Shown piece by piece: positions 1 through 11,504 of a DNA stretch of 25,423 bases. The position numbers and the translations under genes were made by a program. The stretch comes from Chromera velia (Eukaryota > Sar > Chromeraceae): contig JAHBMJ010001865.1 of assembly GCA_018398765.1 (NCBI GenBank), forward strand, positions 1 to 25,423, given 5' to 3'. The notes under the pieces are model-generated. The model was not told the origin of the DNA, ran no database searches, and was given only the letters and a program-made list of their open reading frames with translations. Each line of letters opens with the position of its first letter. Positions within the stretch are counted from its first letter, which is position 1.

Positions 1-132
1 GTTTCATGTCAATGTTAAATGACAGTAAATGATTTGAAAAGTAAATTTTCTTCAGGACTAGATTTCTTTAAAGTTGAATGCATCTATAATTTATTTTTTA
101 TAAAAATGCACACAAATTAATGTCCAGGGTAT
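1..132 (+). repeat. Left arm of a 132-bp perfect inverted repeat
   Basis: Bases 1-132 are, by direct comparison, an exact reverse complement of 24997-25128. The match stops at base 133 and may continue left of the window. The first 18 bases read as the last five codons and stop (VSCQC*) of the cysteine-rich frame found on the minus strand at the right edge. The window therefore probably begins inside a second copy of that repeat, in opposite orientation. The sequence is AT-rich and otherwise featureless. I infer a dispersed repeat or transposon end; a true terminal inverted repeat of one 25-kb element is less likely. Confidence 0.9.
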
Positions 133-457
133 GCGCATGCACGTACCTGTACATATTCCGAATTAAGAATTTCATGACTTCGTTGACTGCATGATCGACA
201 TTCAATCACACCGGCCATATGCTTCTAGGCTCAGTTGGAGTAGAGCCCACAACGACAGAGTGAACGTCACATGACACATAGACGCTTCACGACGGACGGA
301 CAGGCGGGCAAACTGTTAAATTGATGCCCAGACACCATCAGTCTGACTGACACAGCGATCGATCGATCCATGCGATCCTCTTGAAAGCAAACTCCCTCAT
401 CGATTTCGCTCTGGCAGGATTGGCAGGGGTGCCTTTCTGGCGCCTCCACCCTCGATT
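133..457 (+). other. 5' flank of the large gene, no clear promoter or start codon
   Basis: This stretch should hold the promoter, the 5' UTR and perhaps a first exon. No in-frame ATG joins directly to the 458 frame: that frame is closed by a stop at 344-346 and has no ATG before 458. The ATG at 370 meets a stop after four codons. AG dinucleotides in ctggcag and ttggcag (about 411-427) could be acceptors of an upstream intron. I see no convincing TATA box or initiator. Confidence 0.35.
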
Positions 458-726
458 TTGTTCCTCTTTCTCTTTTGCCTTTGTCTTTACATCCCCTCTG
501 TGGCCGGCGTGGGGAACGCGAATGAGCTTGACCTTGTAGAACGTTTGGAGCTTCCTGTGGAAGTTTCGGGGTATGGAGCGGTGGTGGCGACCTCCGAAGA
601 GAGAACGGAGGACGGAAAGCTTCGTGTGCTTGCGAGCTCCTGGAGGGACCACTTTTTCGATCTGGTGGCCTTCGAGGGGGGGGAGAAGGGAGATGGCACC
701 AAACTGGAACCTCTCATTGTGCAAGA
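458..726 (+). CDS. Exon 1 (5' limit uncertain): hydrophobic leader and start of LamG region
   Basis: The frame opens with a run of Leu/Phe/Cys residues (LFLFLFCLCLYIPSVAG) that resembles a secretory signal peptide. It continues as polar sequence ending KLEPLIVQE. Codon 458 is TTG, not ATG, so initiation must come from an unseen upstream exon or the true exon starts later. The pyrimidine-rich stretch at 461-500 could instead be an intron tract. The end at 726 is chosen because GA joined to G at 1311 restores Glu (phase 2) and the intron begins GTCAGT. Confidence 0.5.
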
Positions 727-2889
727 GTCAGTCATGCAGTCAGGCAGTCAGTCAGGCAGTCAGGCAGTCAGGCAGTCAGGCAGTCAGTCTGTCTGTCAGT
801 TAGTCAGTCAGTCAGGCAGTCAGTCAGTCAGGCAGTCAGGCAGTCAGTCAGTCTGTCTGTCTGTCTGTCAGACTGTCAGTCAGTCAGTCAGTCAGTAAGT
901 CAGTTAGTCAGTTAGTCAGTTAGTCAGTCAGTCAATCTGTCTGTCTGTCAGACTGTCAGTCAATCCATCTGTTAGGCTGTCAGTCATTCATTCAGTCATT
1001 CATTCAGTCAGTCAGCCAGCCAGCCAGCCAGCCAACCAGCCAGCCAGCCAATCAGACATTCAGTGCAAAGGATGGTTGGTCAGTCAGTCGTTCAGTAATT
1101 TCGCGTATGCCAGTCAAGTTTTCTCACGCATGAAATTTCTATGTTCTTTTTTTTGTACGAAGCATCTACACTTCAGAAATGAACATGCTTGCAACGTATA
1201 AACACGAATAATGTTATGTATCTTGCACATCAAAGCACATGAAGACTGTGCGTGTTTATTGAAATTGAGCATCATTCATTCAATTTCGTGACAATCCCTC
1301 GATCCTGCAGGTCGGACGGGCGTGTGTGGATGGAGTTCTCTGAGGAACGCCACATGCGCGCACCCGGCCTCTGGAAGCTTTTGAACGAATGGCCCACTGC
1401 CGACAGGAACACGCTTGCGTTCTCGTTCCTTCTCGACGTGAAGGAAGTCAGACAGGGGGAGTCACAGACGCTGTTCGCATTGGGGGACTCCAAGTCCTCC
1501 GGCACCGGTTTTGTCATTGGGTTCAGGGGGGCGCCTGTGACGGGGTTCATCGACTTTGGCATTTTATCTCTGGCAGAGAAGGCAGACTCCAGTGCCCGCA
1601 CTCTCAACACCACGAACGGAGTCCTGCCGGGTCTCTTCAGAACCTGCTACGGCCACCCTGCGCTATTCACTATTGTGATGAGAGTAGAGTTATCAGATGA
1701 AGAGAAGGAGAAGGGCATCGGCGTTTTTGAGGTCTACAAGAATGGGGTGAAGCTGTCGGGCAGTGAAGCTTTCTTCGACGAGAAGATGAAGAAGACGCTG
1801 ATGACTCCCGAGAACCCTACTCTCGGATGCAGCAGCGCCCAGCAAGACTGTCTCTCAAGTGGGTCGGTTGATTCAAACGGATGTGCATCATCTATCTTGT
1901 TTCTTATTTCTGGCTGACTATACAGTCGTGCTGTTCTGTACATTCAGAGAGGACTTTCCTCGAAAGAACTGAAGTCGTATGAGCACACACACACCCACAC
2001 ACGCGCGCGCGCGCACACGTACCTCTGCATATACACGCACACATTTTGAGACAACAAAAACAATCAAAAGCGCACTCATACACAAACAGCTGACTGATTT
2101 TCACTGAAATCATTTTTTTTCTGTCTCTTTGCAGAGACGCGCGTTGGCTTTGCGGCGTTCGAGCGGAAATTCTTCTCCGGAGATCTGCTGAAGGAAGAGA
2201 TCGGCAGACAGCGGAACGTCACAGGTGAGGTGACAGGCTTACAATCTCTCGCACGTCCGAAGCTAGACAAAGGAGTAATTAGACACCTTTTTGTCATGAC
2301 GAATCTTTGATGACGGACAAGCGAAGAAACTAAAATCGACCATCGGTTCATGATTGAGCAAAAGAAAGATCCAAATTCACAATAGACTGCGGTGGCTTTT
2401 CGACTCGGCAATGTTGGCTGCTGACACCCTCCCTCCCCGCCTCTCTCTCTCTTCTCCTTTTTGATCCTTGGTGGCTGACGCTTGCCGCCAGGTCTCTTCT
2501 TCGTGAAGAGCTCATTAGCGTTTACTTGACTCCCTTGTCGCAGCTGACTGACCAACGGGTTGTTCCATTCCCTCGATTTACTTAAATCTCCCTGCATGTC
2601 ATCGCATGGATCAAGCTGTTTGTGAACGCCTGTGTGCATTCTTGCATGGTTGCTTTTGTTTGTTTTGTTCGTACAGAGTTTCTGGATGTGTGCGGCAACG
2701 GACAGCTGGATGGAGACGAGAAATGCGACAGCGAGGCCCCGGGACTGTACGCTAACGCAGAAGACGAGGGCTACAGCTGTAGTTGCAGCTGCAAGTGTCA
2801 GTCAGTCTGTCAATTGGAATGCCTCAGGAAGAAGGGGGCTACGTTTGCAGCTCCGTAGTGCTCTCTCTCTCTCTCTCTCTCTGTCTGTG

Positions 2890-2938
<49 letters not shown>

Positions 2939-5900
2939 GTGCCAGTGAGTGCTCTCCCTCTCGGGCCAGTGTCACCAAGGGGCTCACAAGTGGCGTTTCT
3001 TGATTTCTCTTTTCATGACTCAAGAAAGGAAAGGGCAGACCAAACGAAGAAGGCAAGAAGGCATCTGCAAACAAAGAAGGAAATTTAAATGTGCATGCAC
3101 ACACATAGAATAACTTTGTGATGATTCCCAAACCGTTGCGTCGTTCACGTTCCCTTCAGTGACTTGCAAGCCCTACGAGGAGGTGTTGGGTGACGACGCG
3201 TCTCGATTTGTTGTGGAGAGACTGAAGGACAACGCAGGGAGAGATCGGACTGAGGTTTCCTGCAACACACGAGGGGGGTTCTTCCCAGAAGTTCAGACAG
3301 GTCTGACAGAGGATTCTCTCTATTGTGGTCTGGTGAAGGAAGGTAGATGGAGTGCGAGGTCTCTAGAGTGCAAGCGCAGATGCAAACCCTACCTTGAGGA
3401 CTGGATCTCCTCCGACGGTTTCGAGGACCGCTATGTGGTCACACCCCCTGAAGTTCTCTCAGGATCCCATATCACCCGACACGGAACTTTCATGACCGTC
3501 TCCTGTCTGAGGCCGTACGCTCCTCGGGAGGGAGGGCCCACCTTCGAGAATCTCTTCTGTGTGGATGGGGTGATGGAACCCAAAACTTTGCAGTGCAACC
3601 CCCAGTGCACAGAGCCAGAGCCCATCAAGGGATTTTCATTTTCAGGACAGGGATCGAGGGCGGGGTCCTCGAGAGAGGTTGCGTGTGAGAAGGCGGGCAG
3701 AGAAAGCGACCATGGATTCTCTGTACAGGTCGGTCAGCCAGCACGTACATTCGTGAACTTGATCTTCTTCAATTGATTGGAATTTGAAGCTTCACTTCAG
3801 ATTTCGGGGGGCTTTGATAATACGGACATCCATTGTTTCTCTGAATTGTTGTTGCACTCTCCCGGCCTATCTACATTGCAGAACAATGCACTCTCTTTGT
3901 TTCTTTTCCCGAGACCCACCAAGCCTGCTGAACCTGAATGCGCCTGTTTGAGTGGAGAGACATCTGTCCGTCCGTCTGGTTGCTTTTTGTTTCTATACTT
4001 AACCCCCCCCCGCCCCCCCCCTTCTCTATGAATACATATCTCTCGAATCACTCACAGGTCCCTTGTTCCTCTTTCTCTGACTGCCTGTTTTCTTTTTCTT
4101 TTTGTTTCCATGCATCTCTAGCTGTGTCTGTCTGACTGTCTGCCTGCAGAAGGATGCCGAAGACAGATTCTCAGACGACCGGCAGACGGTGACCTGCGAC
4201 GGCGGAAAATTCTCCCAAAGGGCCATTCAGTGCATCGGTGGGTTTGGGTTGGTGTTGTGTTGTGTGGAGAGAAGAGAAAAGAAAAAAACGCAGGAAGTGG
4301 GTATCGATGCATGGGAGCTGGTATTGAATCTGACCCCTGTCATGTACGCACATTTACCAACTGGGCTTTTGCTTCCGTCATGGAGTCTAACAATAGTTTC
4401 TTTGTCGACTTGATTTCTCATCCCAATTTTACTTTGACTCATTGATGGTCCACTCAGATTCGAACAAGTTTTCGGCTGTTCTGCCGGACTCATTCATGCA
4501 ATGACGACAATCATGCACTATGCATCTCTGAGAATCACCCACCGACTGCCGCTCCCCACCCCCTTTTCCCTCCCTGCATGCATGCAGAGATGTGCGCCCC
4601 CCTAATCAAAACCCTGGAGGAACCCCAAAAGTCACAACTTGAGACCGGACTCCTCACCCTGGAGCCCACGGAGCACTGGAGGGCACCTGCACCGGTCGGT
4701 ATGTGCAGAATTCTTTTTCTGTATGAAAGTAAATGCATGCGCAGAGCTCTGGAGGGCGCCTGCACCGGTCGGCATGGCAGCGTCAGAAAGAAGTCTTGTA
4801 AAGGATTATAGAAATGTAATCAGCGCCTTTGTGAAGAGAGAGCACTGGACTGCCCTCCCCCTGCTGCTGACCCTGTATGTTTCCTGGGTTTCTGATTTTT
4901 TTGGCTGACATTCATTCTCGAGGCGTGAATTGATACGTACATCTATTTTGCTTTTCTTTTCACAAAAGGTTTCCTCTTCGGACCCGTACTGTGTTACCAT
5001 CGAATCTGTCGCAAGTCTTCCCTTGAAGGGAGGGACAGTTTGTGTCTTTGCTTGTTTGTTGCTTCTCTCTCCATCCAAGCTGGGAGCTTCATGAGTGCCT
5101 TGTGTGTGTGTTTTTTTGCTTCTTTGTTTGTTACTTCTCTCTCCATCCAGGCTGGGAGCTTCATGAGTGCCAGGTGCATTGGAGGAGCAGAACCCCGGCT
5201 TCTTGAGTCAGGGGAACCGCCCCCTGTGCCAGAGAACGTGACGTGTGACGGGGTCAAGTGGCCGCGTCTGACTCTCGACTGTGCGAGTCAGTGAGTCCAA
5301 GCTTTTCTTTGCTGAATTGAGAACGGCCTGCAGGGGGGGAAGGTCTTGCCGCTTCCCTTTTTTCTGTGCCGTGTCGATCCATACAGATTTTTCCTTGCTG
5401 TCTCGAGCTGCCTTTTCTGAATCGGACAGTATTTGAAGAATAATTTTTCACATTCTCCTTTTCCTGTAACGTTTATTTCCTTCTATTGTTTTTTCTGGAC
5501 ACCGTGTCGTTGTCTCAACCTCTCTGCTGTCCCCCTGCCCGCACACAGAGCCCTGTGGGGCCTACCCTCACTTCTACAACGGCAGTCGTTACCTGGAGGT
5601 GGGCCGGCCTGAGTCAGAGGGCCTCCGCTCCTCCGCCCTGCCTGGGGAGGCCTTCGGTGTCAGGTGCATCGAGGGCTTCTCCCCTCCTGTGGGGGCAAAC
5701 GAGACGGAACAGAGGACCGTGTGTCTGGGGGACGATCTCGGATACACAGAGAAGACCCTGGAGTGCTACGGTTAGCTGACACTCAAAGGCTGCTTTCCTT
5801 CTGTTGTGTTTGCAGGGGAGTCTCAAAAAATGTGGCCGATTTCAGAATGTTGCCATTGTCGCTTATTTTTGTCCGGCATAGATCTATACAGTGTATCTCA

Positions 5901-8900
5901 ATAAGGTGTTTGTTTTGTTTTGCTGCTTCCAGATCTGTCCTTGTTCTGGTGGCATGCCAATATCACGACTTGGTTCTTTGCAATGAACCTGTACACATAC
6001 ACAGGTGCATGTGCACTTATCCCTACTTCCACGTGCCTGCATGCATCAATTACATTCTACCTACCACATGCATGCATGCATGCAGGTATGTGCTTCGAGG
6101 AACCGGGTCTCGGGAAGTCTCTGGAGAGACTGCCGGGAGACGGGGAGACGCCCGCCAGAGGGCCCTATCCTCATGGAAGTGAAGTCAAATTCAGGTACGT
6201 CGGCCAGTGGGCAGGGGTGCGTGTTTGTGTGCCTGGTCGCTGCGAGTGTTTCTTTTTTTTCAACATGAAAATGAGCATCGCTTCCCAAAGGGAATAATGT
6301 TGAAACTGGTCTTGGTTTCCAAATGAGGTGTTTTTCTGTCTCTGAAGCTCTCAATCGCTCGCTCGATCGGTCTGTGCCTGGATACGTCCCGGTGAAAGCA
6401 CGAAGATACTTGTGGTCAGACAGAACCCACTCCCCTTCCACCAAATCAGAAGGATGCATCAAGGGTGCTAGTGCTAGGTCTAGATTTTGAAGCGCATCCG
6501 TATAAGTGCAATTGAAGGTAGGTGAACATCGCAAAAAGCATCCCTGAGAATTAACGGACGGACTGGTAGAACGAAAACTTCGATCGTCTCCCGGCCTTCG
6601 TTTTCTCTCCCTCCCTCCCTCCCTCCCTCCCTCCCATCATCATGGTCGGTCCTTCCATCGTTCCATGCAGGTGCACGGACGGAACTTCCAGTGCGAGCCC
6701 GGGTCTCTCCGAGGCCGTGTTGGTCTGCAGCGACGGGCAGTGGTCGGGTGCCCCCATCGTGTGCGAGAAGACCTGCCAGGCCTTCCCTGTGCACAGCCTT
6801 GAGGATAGAAACCTCGAGATTGTCGGGGCTTCTGCAGAGCTGATCGTCTCCAAGGTCAGTCAGTCAGTCAGTGAGTGCATGCATGGGGGAGGCACTAGCT
6901 TGATAAGGGTATGGGAGTGCATGTGACTGCTCACAGGGGGAGTCCTGCTCGATCTCTGCGTGCCCTCCTGTGACTGGCTGGTCACTGGGTTCTCTCTGCG
7001 TGTTCATTGAGCCTCAATCTGTGTGTGTCCAGCGGGAAAAGTCGCATTCGTCGACCAGCTGCACACACGCCTAAGAAATACGGAGCTGACTGCTGGGCTT
7101 CTTCAGATGGACATGAAGACATGAAAACAAGCTCACATGCTCCACTCACTGCGCACGTCAAAAACATCTGCTTGCGTGTCTGCCGCCCTCCCCTCTTTGC
7201 TTTCTTCAGGAGCAATACCGTCGCCACGGTGCGAAATTGGACTTTGTGTGTCTGGAGGGAACCTCAGGGCAGTGGCAGAATGCAGACTCGTCGGTGTGCA
7301 TCGACGGCGAGTGGACTCCCCTGACAACAAAATGCGAAGGTGAGTGAGTGAGTGCAGTCCTCTGATAGAACCTCAAGACACCAATTGAGCGTTTCTCAGA
7401 AAGCCTCTTGCACATCGTACCTGGAAATATTTTTGTAAAGCCCTAACCTTTCAACCCAAAGACATTCAAGAAGACGCGCAGAGGAACGGAGAACCGAACA
7501 TGTTTAGACACAAATCCTTCCTCCCGGCCTCGAATGTGAAGGAGACATTGAGTGTGTTTGCAAAAAGCTGTCTCTATATCTATTTGTTGTCTGGCTCCTT
7601 TCATTAATTTCCTGCTGCAGGTCGTTGCCCCTCTGAGCTCCCTGTGCTCGTCTCTGAGGCCTACTCGTGGGAGTCTGTTGGAAGAGACGAGGGACAGAAC
7701 GGGGCTCAGAGGAAAGTCAGATGCGCTCCTGGATTCCGAAGGGTGGCAGGGCCTTCAGAGGATCTCCTGACCTGCGTGCACGGCCACTGGAGCTCTCAAC
7801 TCCTCGAATGCGGACGTCGGTTGAATCGCATGCCTTCATGCAGTAGAAAATTGGGGGGGGGGAACGAAGCATTTGGGTGAGAGTGTTGAGCTGCTTCGCG
7901 TCTGTCAAGTACTCTTGCGGACAGATTACTTAGAAAGGAGGAGTACAGCACTTACATTTGTACACCGCACTGGATATTGAAACAAAAAGAGTGTCTGTCT
8001 GTCTGTTTACCGGCCGTTTAGATGCCCAGTCCACGCGCAGTCCTCTACATTTTCTGGTTCTATGGGCGGGACTGTTTTTTGGACCTTGAGAACGAGCTTT
8101 CCTCTCACGCAACTAGACTTCTTCTACAAAGACATTATGCGATAATGATTATTTCACCCTAATCCATTCCAATGCAGGGGACTGTCCACCATTCCGCGTC
8201 CCAGATCCCCAGTCCTTCTACACAGTTCCCGACACAGCCCTGAAGGGAATGCTGCATGGCGACTCTTTCAAGATCAAGTGCACCACAACACTTGCAACAC
8301 CACAATTAGAGGAGGGAGTGACAGATGCAGCGGCTGCAGTGGAGAAGGAAGAGGAGATTCGCTGTCTCGGTGGAAGCTTTACCAGACCATCGCTCGTCTG
8401 CCATGGTCAGTTGGCCCACAGTGTAAAAAGGTCGATCTATGTGTTTATTTTCATACTGAATTCTTTTTGATGTATAATATGATGTTTACAGAATTCTGTA
8501 TGAAAATAAACGTCTGCCATGGTCAGTTGGCCCACAGTGTGAAAAAGTCGATCTAGCTTATTCAGGTGTCCCTGCGATCTGCATGTGCGAAAAAATGGTC
8601 GAATTTACCACAGAAAGCCTCATCAAGCTCTCCTTCTGTTGTGAAATACATCTGTCAGGCTCCTTTCCTCTTAGTACACAAGAAGGGCATTTGTCTGCAT
8701 GGTTCTGATCAGACCGCACAGACAAGTGTCACACGTTTCGAGTTTGTCAGACCTTCGCTCGTATTTTGCGAATTTCCCAAAACACTTCGATCATGATAAG
8801 CACGTAAATGAGTGAAAACCTATTTCAATGAATCCGGAAATTGCCCCGCCCTGTCGATCGATCTTTGTACAGTCACTTCGCTGCTTTGTTTTTTCAATTT

Positions 8901-10892
8901 CTTTAGACCCATTTTTTCACCGCCTTCGCTTTCCGTCCCCCTCACTCTCCATGCACCCCTCCACTCGATCCATGCAGAGCGCTGTCCCGTGCCGGTCTTC
9001 TCTGACTACCCGATAGAGCACCCGTACGGAAAACTAAGGGACCCCGAGGCCAAGGGCATCGGGGCAGATCTTCTTCTCGTGCTCCCGGACGGGAACAGAA
9101 TGGCGGCCCATGGCACGGACTTCCAGACAAAGTGCATATCTCACTACGCAGCTGCAGATGAAATTCTTGAGTGGGAGGTCATCTCCTGTAGGGCCGGGAA
9201 ATTCTCTCAACCACTCAGGAGGTGCTACCGTCAGTCCCCGTTTTTTTTTGTTTCTCGTACATATTCGAAACGCTTTGCTTAGACAATTTGCAGACGTGTC
9301 ATCATCATACGCCTTCTTTTTCCTCTACAATCAGCATCAGATGAACAGAAATCGGTTTGCAGTCCCATTCAACATCGATATTTGAGGGTAGGTTTACTTC
9401 TCCAGACAAGGCATCCAGAGTGGGTGGAAGGTCTTCCTTCGGTCTTAAAATCTCTTTTTTGTTTTTCAAGATCTATCAGTCTGCTCACTTCGCTCTTCTA
9501 TTCCATCAATCGATCTACTTTCTCCATGCGTGCAGGCAACTGTGGTTCCTTGACCCTGCCCCCCCACGTGGAGCTGCCCACCAACGTCGAGTACGAGCAC
9601 GGAAAGGAGGTGAAGATTACCTGCGAAGGGAGGGGGGTGTCCGGGTTCCGAGACTTCCACCCAGACAGGAGAAATGAGCCCAACGAAATCGCCAACTCTA
9701 CAAGATGCGTAAACGGAAAGTGGACAAAGCCGGAGATCGACTGCCAACGTGCGTATGTCAATGTATGTGTCTGAAGCCGCCTGAATGCCTTCTTGGCAAA
9801 GTGTCACGCTTTCCCCTCTTTTTGCTTTTTTTTTTCAATCCTGTCTTTTGGGTTCAATCTATCAAAAGAATACCGATCAACGAAAAACAGTCCTCTTACC
9901 AGTACAGCTTGTTGTATTTGGTCTGGACGTTCCTCCTTCTCCCTCCCCTTAATTCCCTCCCTCCCTCCCTGCAGCTCTGTGTCCCCCTGTTGAGGGCACA
10001 ATCGTTTCCCAATACGGAACTGGCTGGACTTCCCTCTACTCTCTCACGACAGCCGCCAGCTCCCCCGTGTCTGTGGTCAGGTCGACAGATCACTCTGAGT
10101 TCCCCAGACACAAGCACGCAAAGCTGTGGCTTGAGTGCGCAGAGGGAGCCGCAGCACTCGACGCGTCGAAAGGAGGAGGGGAGATGCTTCTGTGCGATGG
10201 AAAGCACTGGACTAAGCCGTCAATGAACTGTGAGGGTCAGTACAAATATGGATTTGTAGAATTTGTATCTTTTTTGATTCCTTCAGTCGTTTTGTCATCA
10301 GGGACGTTCGAAAGGTCGCAAACCGAAGCGGCGAATGAAAAACGTGCAGCGCTCATGCAGGCTTTTTTCTCGCATGCGTGGATCTGTTTGAGCTTATAAT
10401 ATCTGCTCAAAAGTAGAGGAGGAAACGCGTACGGCACACGGTCACACGCACCCAGTACAACAAAAACAACTGACCGTCGAATGATCCCCCTTAATCACTC
10501 CTCCTTGGGTGTCTTCTCTCTCTGTGTGCCTCTTCTCTCTCTCCTCCCTGCAGCCGCCTGCCCAGAGTACGAACCAGCTGAGGGAGTTATGGCAGAACCT
10601 GACCCGAACAATCAAGAACTGACCATGAGCGGCAAGACGGGGGATACCAGAGTCATCAGATGCTCCAATTGTCAGTCAGTCAGTCAGTCTGTAAGTGTGT
10701 TTGTGTGTGGGAATTTGTCTGTAAGTCTGTTTGTGTCTCGGTCTGTAACTTGTCACTTTCTAAGTTCTCCGCTCATTCTCTTTGTGAGTCCTGGGGGTCG
10801 ACGAAATGGGATGGCGAATTTGGTACTCTCTCGCGTGCTCTCTGTCTCTTTATCTCTCTCTTTTCCTCCCTTTCTTTCTTTCGTTCTTCTTT

Positions 10893-10932
<40 letters not shown>

Positions 10933-11469
10933 TTTTTCTTTCTTTCTTTCTTTCTTTCTTTCTTTTCTTTCTTTCTTTCTTTCTTTCTTTCTTTTTTTCT
11001 TCCTTTCTTTCTTCCTTCCTTCCTTCCTTCTTTCCTTCTTTCTTTCCTTCCTTCCTTCCTTTCTTTCTTTCTTTCTTTCTTTCTTTCTGTCTGTCTGTCT
11101 GTCTGTCTTTCCGTCATTCGCTTCTTCTGTCCTTCCTTTCTTCGGGGGGTTTCTCTGCGCATGCTTATCTGGTTGGCTCCGTTTCTCTCCTTCGATGGCG
11201 CCAGATGGTCTTGCTTTAACTGTTTTCTCCAAACGTTTGTGTCTGCCTCATCTTCCCTGAGTAAACGCAGCCCAGGACCCCTATGCTGAGGAGATCTGGA
11301 AGGACGTGGCAGGGCGGGAGTTTGCGAAGGTTGTGTGCATAGGGGGAGAGTGGACCTCTGCTTCCCTCAACTGCCGGAAGCTCTGCACGCAGATGACCGT
11401 GCCAGAAGGACACGTGATCAGAGACGATCCCGGGGAGAGGACAGCAGCCAACCAGGACCGGTACGTCAG

Positions 11470-11504
<35 letters not shown>

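Noticed and set aside
338-724. Minus-strand frame opposite exon 1
   Set aside because: It is a shadow of exon 1 with no motif, and exon 1 joins exon 2 in phase.
733-898. Continuation of the first reading frame into Gln-Ser-Gly-Ser repeats
   Set aside because: It is translation of the CAGT array; splicing at 726 restores a coherent LamG-like frame.
2802-3131. Minus-strand frame over the CT/GT repeat
   Set aside because: Low-complexity repeat translation in intron 4.
10753-11232. Long minus-strand Lys/Glu/Arg-rich reading frame and plus-strand Phe/Leu/Ser frames
   Set aside because: They are translations of the TTTC array inside intron 18, with no other coding evidence.
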